Source: Flavipsychrobacter sp.
Lineage (GTDB): Bacteria > Bacteroidota > Bacteroidia > Chitinophagales > Chitinophagaceae
Assembly: GCA_041392855.1 (NCBI GenBank)
Contig: JAWKLD010000003.1
Span: 1-64,000, forward strand
Direction of reading: 5' to 3'
DNA length: 64,000 nt
Positions 9,201 to 17,566 of this stretch are shown in pieces. The translations under genes and the position numbers were made by a program. The number at the start of each line of letters is the position of its first letter. Positions within the stretch are counted from its first letter, which is position 1. The notes beneath the pieces were generated by a model. It had not been told where the DNA came from, did no database searches, and saw only the letters and a program-made list of their open reading frames with translations.

Positions 9201-10925
9201 CTCGTTACACCCGGCACAACAGTATGCCCTACTACCGACCTAGTATTTAATGTCAACAATGTACCATCGGGCTCTACTATATATAGCTGGTCCGGTCCTA
9301 ACGGATTCAGCTCTAACCTGAGCAACCCTACCAGATATAACAGTCAAAAAGTAGACTCGGGCTACTATAAGGTAACCGTTACTAAAAATGCCTGCTCTAT
9401 AGAAGAGGATAGTGTTTTTGTAGCTATTACCGATACTATTACAGCGCCTAACATTACCTCTAACTCACCCGTGTGTGAAGGAGACACCTTAAGCATTATA
9501 GTAACTAGCATCTACAGTAATCCTAATTATGTGATCACTGAGGCTAATGGACAGATCAACTCTGGTGTACAAAACATAACTTACAGCAAAGCCACAATGG
9601 CTAATAATGGTAGACATACCGTGGTGCTGACAGTAAATGGCTGTACTGCATACGATACCACTTTTGTTACCATAAAACCAACTCCGCCATCACCTACCGT
9701 TATCAACAACGGGCCTGTATGTGAAGGGCAGACCGTACAACTTACTGGCACTACTGGAGTGGGCGGCGTTAGCTTCGACTGGATGGGACCTAACGGATTC
9801 AGCTCTACCATTGCCAAGCCTACAGTTAGCAATATTACTGCAGCTGGTGGTGGTATTTATACTTTAAGAACAATACTTAATGGTTGTAAATCAGATCCTG
9901 CAAGTACAACAGTAGTGGTCAACAACAACCCTAAGCCTAATGTAAGCAGCAATACTCCTGTGTGCGAAAATGCTGCTATTAACTTTACTAATACAGGTGG
10001 TGCTGTAGGAACTACCTATACGTGGACAGGACCTGGAGGGTTTACCTCGAACGGTACAGAACCTATACGTAATAATGCTAAGACAGCAGACGGAGGTAAC
10101 TACGTAGTGACGGCAAAAACTGCCGAAGGCTGTGAAGGTAAAGACACTACTTATGTAGAAGTAGTAAAACTGCCGGAACAACCAAAGATAAGTACCAATA
10201 GCCCAGTGTGTGAGGAAGACGAACTGATACTTAGAGAAGAAGCAAATTCTGCCACAGACATTACTTATACATGGACAGGACCAAATAACTTTTCTACCAC
10301 AGGTAAGATAACAAGTCTTAACCCAGTACAAGCACTTGCGACAGGTAGATACTTTGTAGCAGCTGGCAGAAGAGGCTGTATTTTGACTGACAGTGCCGAT
10401 GTGTTCATTAAACCAAAACCATTAACGCCAAAACCGTTAAGTAATGCACCGATAACACTGGGGCAAGAAATATTCTTATCTCTAGACAACGAGCAGCCCA
10501 ACACTACATATACATGGACAGGACCAGGTGGTCTTAATGTAGATGGTACTACAGCAAGCATACCAAAAGCGATCACTTCTTCCGAAGGAACATATACTAT
10601 TACGGCTACATTGAATGGCTGCACCTCTTTAGCTACGATATATGTAGATGTACTGCCAATCAAACCGAATGAAGATGATCTTATACTGTACCCTAACCCT
10701 AACCACGGAAGGTTTAGAGTAAGAGGTGAGCTTACCTTTGATCAAAAACTAAGTATGGAAGTGATCAACTCCTTAGGCATGGTGGTACATAAAGAAGAGA
10801 CCGAAAGTGTGAACAAACAAGTAGACCATGAAATAGTGGTGGAGGGATATCTTGCCAGTGGTGTGTACTTCTTCCGTACTAATATTAACGGAAAAAACAT
10901 CACTATCAAATTCACGCTATACTAA
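6210..10925 (+). CDS. Giant T9SS surface protein with seven SBBP blades and Ig-like repeats
   Basis: A 1571-residue exported protein. After a signal peptide (about residues 1-27) comes an N-terminal domain starting FSFIENRGQITDQ, of the type that precedes SBBP repeats. About residues 268-720 hold seven SBBP-type repeats, each starting WATYYGG or a variant (WGTYFGG, WASYYGG) and ending in AGxT-like blades, consistent with a seven-bladed propeller. About residues 830-1490 hold eight Ig/PKD-like repeats with a PVCEGD-type opening and a YTWTGPxGF core. The end is a type A sorting domain (LYPNPNHGRFRV, ASGVYFFRTNINGK). It is probably secreted by the type IX system as an adhesin or surface structural protein. 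It is transcribed divergently from the sigma/Dma pair, 226 bases away, so co-regulation is possible but unproven. Confidence 0.88.
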   Translation: MKKMLLNHKVTGFLLLFLFANISITAREVETKGMQKTPFSFIENRGQITDQHYQERKDVQFKLQTNSVAIFIGNGAIHYQWSRLSNPEEVNAKPQNPWNQSAAVDDGSDFSTPTAKYDAYRMDVVLLGANPNATLIKQEQQDYYEQYYLASTTAKARSFNRVVYQNIYPNIDWVLYTNDDGLKYDFVVRPGGNINDIKIQYKGAKELSIKDGAIIAKNDFGSITEAAPLSYMQEGNTVASAYTLEKDIISFDVAKYDAQATLIIDPSLEWATYYGSTSADYSYALVADSAGNVYMAGSTYNSSNIVTVGSYQTSYAGNKDAMVVKFTEAGIRIWATYYGGTGEDDFFSATTDDSHNIYLAGLTGSTSGMTTVGAHQTTYGGGSSDCFLVKMTPSGGRLWATYFGGAGNEKTNVEYQVFVGCDSSNNLYMVGNTRSTTGIASSGAHQNTNGGNIDGFVAKFNTNGVRQWATYIGGADNDNMRKLAFDNAGNVFVAGEMRSGGKATTGAHQTAIGGNNDAYLIKFNSSGVEQWATYYGGSGSDSPQGLSLDYSGSYIFMSGSTNSQSGIVTSGAHSTSLNGGNNASASDAFLVKFTNAGVRLWGTYFGGAAVDHSGDLIIDGAGNPGFTGTTSSTSGIATATAHQQTSGGNSNFDAMFVIFTQAGTLSWASYYGGGSQDYGYGINNAAQNIIYITGFTSSTNNIALSGHQNTMAGASDAFLAKFTPDTTSFIFQPFTDTVHCVEDTFTVQYGVTSKFYNNNTFTVQLSDASGNFSSPVNIGTRTDSIGGNILCTIPSNTTGGSGYRIRIVGTAPVDTSFDNGNTIDIKPKPVKPIATTNSPACDNDTLKLYANSTTPGVSYLWTGPFSFFSGQQNPIRTNIVTAYSGNYIVTANLNGCTRADTAVATIVHAANTPTVTANTPVCGGDSIKLSVSSTSAGVTYSWTGPGGYTSTSATPAIPNATTGMSGTYIGSALLNGCTSSASVNVTVIPKITFSPSILVTPGTTVCPTTDLVFNVNNVPSGSTIYSWSGPNGFSSNLSNPTRYNSQKVDSGYYKVTVTKNACSIEEDSVFVAITDTITAPNITSNSPVCEGDTLSIIVTSIYSNPNYVITEANGQINSGVQNITYSKATMANNGRHTVVLTVNGCTAYDTTFVTIKPTPPSPTVINNGPVCEGQTVQLTGTTGVGGVSFDWMGPNGFSSTIAKPTVSNITAAGGGIYTLRTILNGCKSDPASTTVVVNNNPKPNVSSNTPVCENAAINFTNTGGAVGTTYTWTGPGGFTSNGTEPIRNNAKTADGGNYVVTAKTAEGCEGKDTTYVEVVKLPEQPKISTNSPVCEEDELILREEANSATDITYTWTGPNNFSTTGKITSLNPVQALATGRYFVAAGRRGCILTDSADVFIKPKPLTPKPLSNAPITLGQEIFLSLDNEQPNTTYTWTGPGGLNVDGTTASIPKAITSSEGTYTITATLNGCTSLATIYVDVLPIKPNEDDLILYPNPNHGRFRVRGELTFDQKLSMEVINSLGMVVHKEETESVNKQVDHEIVVEGYLASGVYFFRTNINGKNITIKFTLY
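7011..8380 (+). repeat. Seven imperfect repeats encoding SBBP blades
   Basis: Within the giant T9SS gene, about 180-200-base units recur, each with a TGGGCTACCTACTA-like start (W-A-T-Y) and a GCACACCAAAC-like middle (A-H-Q-T). The units have drifted at DNA level, so this is an old protein repeat rather than recent tandem amplification. Confidence 0.7.
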
Positions 10926-11275
10926 GTAGTTCAAATTTTAAAGACTTCCTATAAATGTTAAACCCACTCTGGAAAGAGTGGGTTTAATGTTTTTCATGTG
11001 GTATCATGGTTGATGATAGGTGACAGGGAAAGCTGTTCTCACATAGCTTATAATAAATAGTCATGGTTTTGGGTAACTATAGCATTTAGGTGTACTACTT
11101 ATCAAACCTGCAAGATGCTAACCTTTGTATTACAAATTTAGGAAAGTCTAAATCCACCAGAAAGGGTGTTTTAACCCAATTTTTATTGGTAACAATAGCA
11201 TAACCTAGGTGATAAAAGTATTTTACTACGGCTTTTTCCTTATTTTTATTGCTAAAGCAAAAAAGAACGATCAAT
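10926..11275. other. Intergenic region with terminator and GGGTG hairpin
   Basis: A 350-base gap. It begins with a hairpin terminator (10959-10986). Further on it is AT-rich and holds AAAGGGTGTTTTAACCC at 11161-11177, 99 bases before the next start codon and related to motifs at 1884 and 15911. The antisense frame at 11095-11391 is a shadow. No gene is supported here. Confidence 0.6.
10959..10986 (+). terminator. Terminator of the giant SBBP gene
   Basis: TAAACCCACTCT (10959-10970), a GGAA loop and AGAGTGGGTTTA (10975-10986) form a perfect 12-base-pair stem, followed by ATGTTTTT. Confidence 0.75.
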
Positions 11276-12049
11276 ATGCGCCGTACCGTAGTAGCTACCA
11301 TGATGGTAGTAGTAGCACTAGCTGCTGGATGTAAGAAAAAAGATATAGATAACTCTGAAGTAACCTTTATCAACAGGCTGGACAAACCCATTACTCTGGA
11401 TATTTACAGCAGCTTTGATGCATACAGTAAAGGCGGTACACCATTGCTACGCAAATCGATGTTGGGCAAAGAAACCACTTACCTACCCGGTAATACTTTC
11501 CCTGCAGGCTCTACTTATTATATGGACTGGTATAGCGATGATTTTTATAATAACAACTGGTACAACGATAAGTTTGAAACCAATAAGGTAACCGAGTTAA
11601 AACCGGAACCGGGCAACAACACTTACTATATGGACCCGAGACTATATGGTGATGCACGCAAAGCATTTTTAAACAATACAGATGCTGCTACACGTTGGAT
11701 AGCTATTGGCGCTTATCTATATGCATCAGGGGCTTACACAGACCAGTGGAGCAGTCTTACACCAAATGAACGTACTAAAGAAATAACTATTACCAGAGGT
11801 TTTAAAGCCAACTATAAATACAGAAACGCTAACGGGCAAGAACAAACTGCCATCTACGATTTTATGGTACACCAAACAGCAACGCCATATATAGAGTTTA
11901 AAGACGGCTCGGGCAATAGCGCAGGTAATATGACCGGAGGTAAACTCCCTACAGCTACTCCTCCCGACTATGTTAGCAATAATACCGACACACTTATGGC
12001 ATTGTTACCTGGCAACGACTATCTGTTCATGATGGTGAAGCAGAAATAA
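11276..12049 (+). CDS. Hypothetical lipoprotein
   Basis: A 257-residue lipoprotein. The ATG at 11276 is chosen because it gives MRRTVVATMMVVVALAAGC, a compact lipobox signal; the frame is open upstream to 11249. The mature protein begins KKKDIDNSEVTFIN, is rich in Tyr, Asn and Thr, and looks like an all-beta extracellular or periplasmic domain (FINRLDKPITLDIYSSFDAY). No family is recognised. It ends four bases before the end of the convergent protease gene, and the two have no obvious functional link. Confidence 0.75.
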   Translation: MRRTVVATMMVVVALAAGCKKKDIDNSEVTFINRLDKPITLDIYSSFDAYSKGGTPLLRKSMLGKETTYLPGNTFPAGSTYYMDWYSDDFYNNNWYNDKFETNKVTELKPEPGNNTYYMDPRLYGDARKAFLNNTDAATRWIAIGAYLYASGAYTDQWSSLTPNERTKEITITRGFKANYKYRNANGQEQTAIYDFMVHQTATPYIEFKDGSGNSAGNMTGGKLPTATPPDYVSNNTDTLMALLPGNDYLFMMVKQK

Positions 12050-12053
12050 TGCA

Positions 12054-12743
12054 CTAAACAACGGTGTGTAATCGTATACCTACATTATTGAAATACGCCA
12101 CTGGCAAAGCAGCCATATAGGAAATGTAAGAGCACTCCTGCCCTTCTTCAGTTTTTCCGCCTATGAGTATGCCTATGACATTATGGTCGTAGCTGAATAC
12201 CAAGCTACCGGAATCTCCACTACAAGAGAAGGGGTTATAGTTAATGCTATGTATCTCATAAAGGTTTTGATAGTAGACAGTAGTACCGTGAAAAGAAAAG
12301 ATCAAAGGTGCAGCTACCTGCTGCACTATTCTACCTAAGCGCGACGGCATGGCTGCACCTCCTCCCGCATCTTCATAAATATTCATGTACACATTTTCAC
12401 CAACCATAGGTGCACGCATACCTGTGGGATTAATGATATGTGCGGGCATATTCCATGCGGCTTGGTAGTTGTTATTCAACTCAAAAAAAGCAGCATCCAG
12501 CGTATTGGTTTCGTGCAGCTTTAAGTTGTACCACAGAAACAAACTACCAACTTCCGATTTAGCTGCATTGTTGATGCAAATGATATCTCCCTGCGCGCAG
12601 TTGTTCAAATTGGCAATAACATGATTGTTAGAAATACCAAAGACCTTATCCTGTTGCCCATGCATGGTAAAAAAGCCACCTACCCTGCCGGCATATCCGC
12701 CAGCTTGTCTAAATATTCTCGTGCTGTTATAAAGTATACTCAT
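12054..12743 (-). CDS. Trypsin-like serine protease without signal peptide
   Basis: A 229-residue protein with an intact chymotrypsin-fold triad: His41 in GISNNHVIANL, Asp83 in NTLDAAFFEL and Ser178 in SCSGDSGSLVF, with a GILIGG strand after the serine. There is no N-terminal hydrophobic segment, so the protein appears cytoplasmic or uses an unusual route. It is the last gene of a minus-strand unit, three bases after a 763-residue exported protein and in line with a three-helix membrane protein. Similar stand-alone trypsin-like domains occur in bacterial conflict and signalling systems, but I cannot place this one. Processing of a partner from the same operon is a reasonable inference only. 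Confidence 0.8.
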   Translation of the reverse strand: MSILYNSTRIFRQAGGYAGRVGGFFTMHGQQDKVFGISNNHVIANLNNCAQGDIICINNAAKSEVGSLFLWYNLKLHETNTLDAAFFELNNNYQAAWNMPAHIINPTGMRAPMVGENVYMNIYEDAGGGAAMPSRLGRIVQQVAAPLIFSFHGTTVYYQNLYEIHSINYNPFSCSGDSGSLVFSYDHNVIGILIGGKTEEGQECSYISYMAALPVAYFNNVGIRLHTVV

Positions 12744-12746
12744 AAT

Positions 12747-15038
12747 TTAACGAGACAACTTTAGATCGGCCTTAGAAATAAACAATGGTATTACTGTAAC
12801 ATCTACCGCTAGGAAAACTCCATAGCGCAGGGCGTTGGCTTCGTAAGTGATATTGTTATCGGTGATGCTACGTAGCGATGGTGTATAGTTAACACCTCCT
12901 CCTACTACTATAGGAGAGTTGGGTAAGTGAACGATCAATGATGCACCCGGTGATATCAATTGCTGAAAACTCACTTCGGGATTATTAGACTCTGTAGAGT
13001 CTGCATTCAATCGGTAGTTCATCACAGCACCCAGATCGAAAGCCTGTAGGTATAATCCCAAGCTCATGTTCTTTGTTTTGCTTACCGAAAAGCCCCAGTT
13101 GAAATCTACCCCTATCGGCAAATAAAAACTCAAGGATGATGCCCAGTTAACTGTACTGCTACTTTTGTTGAGCGCACCGTTTTGCACAGCATATTTTTTC
13201 AACCCCTCAGCACCATAAAAAGCACCCGGATATAAACTAGCCGTAATGGTAAACTCTTTAGAGAACTTCAATTTGTACAAACCTTTAGGCACTATCTCAT
13301 CCAGCGCTTCTTCTACATCGTCACTATCTTTTGCATCTATCACATTCACCATAAAGCTGCCATACTTGGTTAGGTATTTTATCAGGTTATTATACGCAGT
13401 TTTATCACAGGTTGCCCCATCAAGGCTGGCACAATAGATTTGATGTGCACGGTTGATGGTATTCAAACTACCATCCAACACTTTACCATATTGTTGTGTG
13501 GTCAATCCCTCACCTATCTCCGCTAGATTAAACAATATAGGCTGTACATTTTTTTCGTACTGCGCTATAATAGCTGCCAGCTTACTGTCTTCTTTGCCAA
13601 ATATTTTCAAGTAGTCAATACCATTGTCGACTACCTGTAGTTGCAGATCGTAAACACGGGCTACATCTTCTGGGGTTACTTCTTTTATATCTTTAGGCAG
13701 TATGGTATTGTAGCTGCTCAATAGGTTCAGGCTTTTGTTGACCGCCAATATCAATTGATTTCTTACACTTTCTTCTTTCAGGTCTATTAGCTTTAGCGCA
13801 TGCTCGCCCATTACATTATAGATGGCTTCTTTATTGCGCAGGTATACTAGCTTGAAGAATATATCCCAAGCATCGGGTGTCATTTTTTCTAAGCTCTGTA
13901 GGCTTGCCATTTTATAACCGTCGCTCGACATATAGCCCAATGCATCGGTTACTATATCAGACATCAACACCACACGTTTGAATACTGGCAGGTTGGCATC
14001 TTGCTTAGGGTCCACATAATCGCCCGCCATGTCAGACAATATTTGTATCAGGTTCTTTTTCAGGTATAGGTTGTACACTATCCTATCCCCACCGCTGATA
14101 ACGGGTGCTAGTTGAAACTTTACATCATCGGCAATTTTCAGTCTGGTAAGTATGGTATCTACCAGCCATTCTTTTTGCATCACTACAGGCATGTTGCGCA
14201 GGTCTTCCTGAAAAGCAGCCTTCCATAAACCGCCATACTTGGCCATGCTTATAGAGTTGTCATTTATAAATGCCTCCATCTTGCCCAGCGTGTGGGGTAT
14301 CAATTGTTTTAGGATGGCATCTTCATTCATCTCTTGGTATAGATATTTCAAGTGTGCTTCCAGTATCTCTTCCTTAGCGCGCGAAATGGCAAAGTCAGTA
14401 ATACCGTAAATGATCTCAGACTCCAAGCTACCCAAGCCCGCAGGACTCATCAGCGAGCCACCCTGCAATTCATTAACACTACTTCTTTGGGTGAAATATT
14501 GATTAGTAGCCGTGAGTATCTGTGTCAGGTTGCTAAACTGTTGGGTATAGTTCTCTACGTCTTTCAGGTCGCTGGCATCATCGGCATAGATGATGGCTAG
14601 CAGGTCATTCATTTCTTTTTCTACAGCGCCACTATTCACCAAGCCATTGAGCTGCTGCAAAGAAGGCCCTCCTTTGTACTCTGTTTTAGTGTCTACTGGA
14701 GGCTGTTGAGCACCGCCACCTGTGATGGTTGTACTGCCATCGGGCAAAGGTATATTCGTCTGTTGCCCACTTACTTGTCGCTGTTTATTCATTTCAGCTA
14801 TTACCGCCTGTATCAGCTGGTGCGCTTTAGCACTATCTTTTACTATAGCATTGCCTTCACCATCCATACGCATATCCAGCTCTTTGGCTTTGAGTATTTT
14901 TTCTACCAATACTTTAAAGCGGGCTATGGCTATAGACTCGTTGATGTAGTTATCCGACACTGAGGCTGTGCCCGTTTGTGCAGCTATTGTTCCTATACTT
15001 AAGCAGCTTATTACCAAGCCGAAGAGTAGCTTTTTCAT
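12747..15038 (-). CDS. Large exported hypothetical protein (helical body, barrel-like C-terminus)
   Basis: A 763-residue protein with a signal peptide (MKKLLFGLVISCLSIGTIAA). Residues 25-600 are mainly helical and rich in Leu, Asp and Lys, with a PPVDTKTEYKGGPSL linker near residue 115. The last 150 residues look like alternating beta strands (FYLPIGVDFNWGFSVS, MSLGLYLQAFDLGAVMNY, VVGGGVNYTPSL, YGVFLAVDVTVIPLF), as in outer-membrane barrels. I recognise no family. It lies between the three-helix membrane protein gene (18 bases upstream) and the protease gene (3 bases downstream), so the three probably act together across the envelope. The biochemical role is unknown. Confidence 0.72.
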   Translation of the reverse strand: MKKLLFGLVISCLSIGTIAAQTGTASVSDNYINESIAIARFKVLVEKILKAKELDMRMDGEGNAIVKDSAKAHQLIQAVIAEMNKQRQVSGQQTNIPLPDGSTTITGGGAQQPPVDTKTEYKGGPSLQQLNGLVNSGAVEKEMNDLLAIIYADDASDLKDVENYTQQFSNLTQILTATNQYFTQRSSVNELQGGSLMSPAGLGSLESEIIYGITDFAISRAKEEILEAHLKYLYQEMNEDAILKQLIPHTLGKMEAFINDNSISMAKYGGLWKAAFQEDLRNMPVVMQKEWLVDTILTRLKIADDVKFQLAPVISGGDRIVYNLYLKKNLIQILSDMAGDYVDPKQDANLPVFKRVVLMSDIVTDALGYMSSDGYKMASLQSLEKMTPDAWDIFFKLVYLRNKEAIYNVMGEHALKLIDLKEESVRNQLILAVNKSLNLLSSYNTILPKDIKEVTPEDVARVYDLQLQVVDNGIDYLKIFGKEDSKLAAIIAQYEKNVQPILFNLAEIGEGLTTQQYGKVLDGSLNTINRAHQIYCASLDGATCDKTAYNNLIKYLTKYGSFMVNVIDAKDSDDVEEALDEIVPKGLYKLKFSKEFTITASLYPGAFYGAEGLKKYAVQNGALNKSSSTVNWASSLSFYLPIGVDFNWGFSVSKTKNMSLGLYLQAFDLGAVMNYRLNADSTESNNPEVSFQQLISPGASLIVHLPNSPIVVGGGVNYTPSLRSITDNNITYEANALRYGVFLAVDVTVIPLFISKADLKLSR

Positions 15039-15056
15039 ATACGTGTTTTATGGTGC

Positions 15057-15836
15057 TTATTGTTGTGGTTGCTGTTGCTCGCCACCTGTAGGCGCTGTAG
15101 CAGGTGCTACAACCGGTGGTTCATTTCGGTTTACCTGTGCAGCTGTGGTCATATAATTTACCTGTTGCCCACTAAAAGGATTGCGTGTTACCGAGTTGCC
15201 ATTCCCTTTTAGCTTGCTGGTCATATATGGTACTATGCCTATGCCCAGAGATATCACCAAACCTATCACCGAAGAAAAATCGGGCATGCCCTTTCCCATC
15301 AGGTAGCCATAGATACTACCTGTAACAATACCTAAAGAAATAAGTATAGCTGTGAAGCTGGAGAAGAACAGGATAAGCCTACTGGCACTTTTAGGATAAG
15401 TATGCTCCATTTGCATTTGCGGTACATTGTTTACATGCACATGCCTGCCCTGCTCGTCCAGCACGGGTTTTTGAGTAATGGCAATGGGTGCTGCTTCTTT
15501 ATCGGTCAGTATTTCGGAAAACACTTTGCGCCAGCCCACACTACCTACTATGATAACGAAAAACAAAATGAACAATACCGTTGGCAGCATACTGATGGAA
15601 TACGCCGCCCATTGTTTTACAGGAAGACCACTATACACATACCCTGTCGGCACGGTTGCCGCCGGAGGCGTGCTTACTTGCTGCACGGGTGTGGTAGCAG
15701 GCACCTGCTGTTGTGGCTGCGCTTGGCCGCCTACAGGCACATCAGGCTGTGGCATTTCGCCACCATTAACGGTTTGGGCAAAGCTTTGTGTTAGTACAAA
15801 CAAACACAATAGTATGGTTGTGGCTATAGCTCTCAT
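15057..15836 (-). CDS. Inner-membrane protein with Pro/Gln-rich periplasmic N-terminus
   Basis: A 259-residue protein with a signal peptide (residues 1-20, ending SFAQ), a Pro/Gln/Val-rich stretch at 28-65 and three transmembrane helices at about 82-101 (SMLPTVLFILFFVIIVG), 153-178 and 188-206. The C-terminus is again Pro/Gln-rich. No family recognised. It is the first gene of the three-gene unit ending in the trypsin-like protease. A GGGTGTTTTCACCC-type inverted repeat lies 75 bases upstream of the start and may be part of its control region. Confidence 0.72.
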   Translation of the reverse strand: MRAIATTILLCLFVLTQSFAQTVNGGEMPQPDVPVGGQAQPQQQVPATTPVQQVSTPPAATVPTGYVYSGLPVKQWAAYSISMLPTVLFILFFVIIVGSVGWRKVFSEILTDKEAAPIAITQKPVLDEQGRHVHVNNVPQMQMEHTYPKSASRLILFFSSFTAILISLGIVTGSIYGYLMGKGMPDFSSVIGLVISLGIGIVPYMTSKLKGNGNSVTRNPFSGQQVNYMTTAAQVNRNEPPVVAPATAPTGGEQQQPQQ

Positions 15837-15910
15837 AGCATTATGATTTTTAGGTGTTACACATTAAAATGGTACTCATACAAACCTAAGGGTTACACAA
15901 TGCTTATGCA

Positions 15911-15926
15911 AGGGTGAAAACACCCT
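15911..15926 (-). repeat. AGGGTG-N4-CACCCT inverted repeat
   Basis: Perfect 6-base arms around AAAA, 75 bases upstream of the start at 15836. Related sequences lie at 1884-1907 and 11161-11177. This copy has no T-run after it in the operon direction, so it looks more like a binding site or leader structure than a terminator. Confidence 0.45.
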
Positions 15927-16132
15927 AATTACAAGTTGCTTTTCACGTAGATACACGCAACAACAAGGCAAAACACCCAAGATGTTGATGCCAAAGCTTT
16001 ATCAGTTTGATGTACAAGAGATTAAAACATTTTTAGGAGATTTTAACCCATAAGCATTTTTCTGTTTTGTACATTTATAACCGATAGTTAAACCTACTAT
16101 CAAATACTAAGAGTTGACAATCATATAGTGAC

Positions 16133-16155
16133 AAAGCCTCCTTCTGGGGGCTTTT
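16133..16155 (-). terminator. Hairpin downstream of dnaB
   Basis: AAAGCCTCC, TTCT loop, GGGGGCTTTT: a GC-rich stem 38 bases after the dnaB stop. The T tail is short on the minus strand and longer on the plus strand, so it may work in both directions. Confidence 0.55.
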
Positions 16156-16192
16156 GTTATTGATGGTCTTTCTTATATCTACTTTTAATACG

Positions 16193-17554
16193 CTACGCCC
16201 GCAACTCCCATTCATTATCCTGCCATTCGGTAAAGCGCATCAGCTCTGCATCAAAATGTAGTTTCAAGTTCATGGTAGTGCCGTTGCGCCATTTGGGTAT
16301 CAGCAGGTCGGCTTGGTGCTCGGTGCTATTACCCTGCTCGTCTTCATACTTGCCCACGCGCCAGTCGCGGTGCAGCAGCATTATAATATCTGCATCCTGC
16401 TCTATGGCACCACTCTCGCGCAGGTCAGCCATGCTGGGCTGTTTGTTGGCACGGTGCTCACTCTCACGGTTCAGCTGCGAGAGTGCCAGCACGGGTATCT
16501 GTAGGTTCATGGCTATCATCTTCAGTCCTCGGCTTATTTGCGATACTGCCTGCTCCCTACTCCGCGAGCCCTCCACCTCTTCTATCAGTTGCAGATAGTC
16601 GATGATGAGCATATCCAACCCATGTGTTCTTTTTAGCTGCTCTGCCTTGGCGCGTATATCAAAAATGGTGACCTGTGCCGCATCGCTAAAATAGATGGGC
16701 AGCCCTGCCAGTTGGTTCATACCATTGTACACGGCGGTACGTTCTGCATTTTCCTGCACCCGACCACGGTCTATATCAGCAAAGGGCACACGGCTCTCGC
16801 TACTCACCATCCGCCCGAAGATATCTTGTGCCGGCATCTCCAACGATATGATGCCCACCTTGTAGCCCCTGCGTGCTGCTTGTGTGGCAATGCTGCCCAT
16901 CAGCGCACTCTTGCCCACCGACGGGCGCGCCCCTAACACCACCAGCTGCCCTTTGCGCAAGCCACCGTTCTCTCTGTCTACACTGGCAAAGGTGGTGGAG
17001 ATGCCTATGAGCTCTTGCCCCTGCACCTCGTCCATATGGTCGCTAAGGCGTATGGCAGCCGTTGAGGCATCTATCCAGTCGTTGGTAGTGCGCACCTCTA
17101 GTGCTTTTTGTAACGCCTTTTGTATCTCTTCGGCAGCTTCCAGCACATCCATAGCCTCATCGTAGGCATTGTTTTGCAAGGCTATCATCATACGCTTGGC
17201 AGCCAGCTCGCGCAGTAGCAGGCACCAGTGTTGCAGGTGTGCCGAAGACACTACTGTAGCGGTGAACCTCAACAGATAGTCAGCAGGGTGCGTACCGCCT
17301 ATTACGGCAGTTCCCTTATCATTGAGCTTGCGTGCAACGGTGAGCAGATCTACAGGCGCACCATGCTCCCACACTTCTTCTATAGCTTTGAAGACCAAGA
17401 GGTGTTCAGGCACATGAAAGCACTCGTCGGTAAGCAGGCTATACACACTACTAAAGGCGCGGGGCTCTATGAGGCATACGCCCAGTACCGACTGTTCCAG
17501 CTCGGGGTCAAAATCTCTTTGAATACGATAGGCTATTTGTCTTTGTGCTTTCAT
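16193..17554 (-). CDS. dnaB: Replicative DNA helicase, DnaB family (phage-type)
   Basis: A 453-residue DnaB-like hexameric helicase. The N-terminal helical domain is at about 12-130 (FDPELEQSVLGVCLIEPRAF). The RecA-like ATPase domain has Walker A GARPSVGKS at 208-216, GIISLEM at 234-240 and Walker B MLIIDYLQL with Asp319, then QISRGLKMIA and SQLNRESE further on. It unwinds DNA ahead of the replication fork. It lies 12 bases after a DUF4373 gene and in a block with a repressor and an annealing-protein candidate, which suggests a phage or plasmid copy rather than the chromosomal helicase. GC content appears higher than in the neighbouring regions. Confidence 0.92.
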   Translation of the reverse strand: MKAQRQIAYRIQRDFDPELEQSVLGVCLIEPRAFSSVYSLLTDECFHVPEHLLVFKAIEEVWEHGAPVDLLTVARKLNDKGTAVIGGTHPADYLLRFTATVVSSAHLQHWCLLLRELAAKRMMIALQNNAYDEAMDVLEAAEEIQKALQKALEVRTTNDWIDASTAAIRLSDHMDEVQGQELIGISTTFASVDRENGGLRKGQLVVLGARPSVGKSALMGSIATQAARRGYKVGIISLEMPAQDIFGRMVSSESRVPFADIDRGRVQENAERTAVYNGMNQLAGLPIYFSDAAQVTIFDIRAKAEQLKRTHGLDMLIIDYLQLIEEVEGSRSREQAVSQISRGLKMIAMNLQIPVLALSQLNRESEHRANKQPSMADLRESGAIEQDADIIMLLHRDWRVGKYEDEQGNSTEHQADLLIPKWRNGTTMNLKLHFDAELMRFTEWQDNEWELRA

Positions 17555-17566
17555 GTTGGTGTGTGT

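Larger units (their letters stand above)
15837..16192. other. Intergenic region upstream of the protease operon
   Basis: A 356-base gap without a supported gene. It holds the inverted repeat AGGGTG-AAAA-CACCCT at 15911-15926, which in the direction of the minus-strand operon reads AGGGTGTTTTCACCCT, then AT-rich sequence. At 16133-16155 there is a terminator hairpin for the dnaB gene. It marks the boundary of the phage-like module. Confidence 0.6.

Noticed and set aside
15402..15846. Plus-strand frames opposite the three-helix membrane protein gene
   Set aside because: They are Cys/Gly/Thr-rich antisense shadows of a well-supported minus-strand gene.
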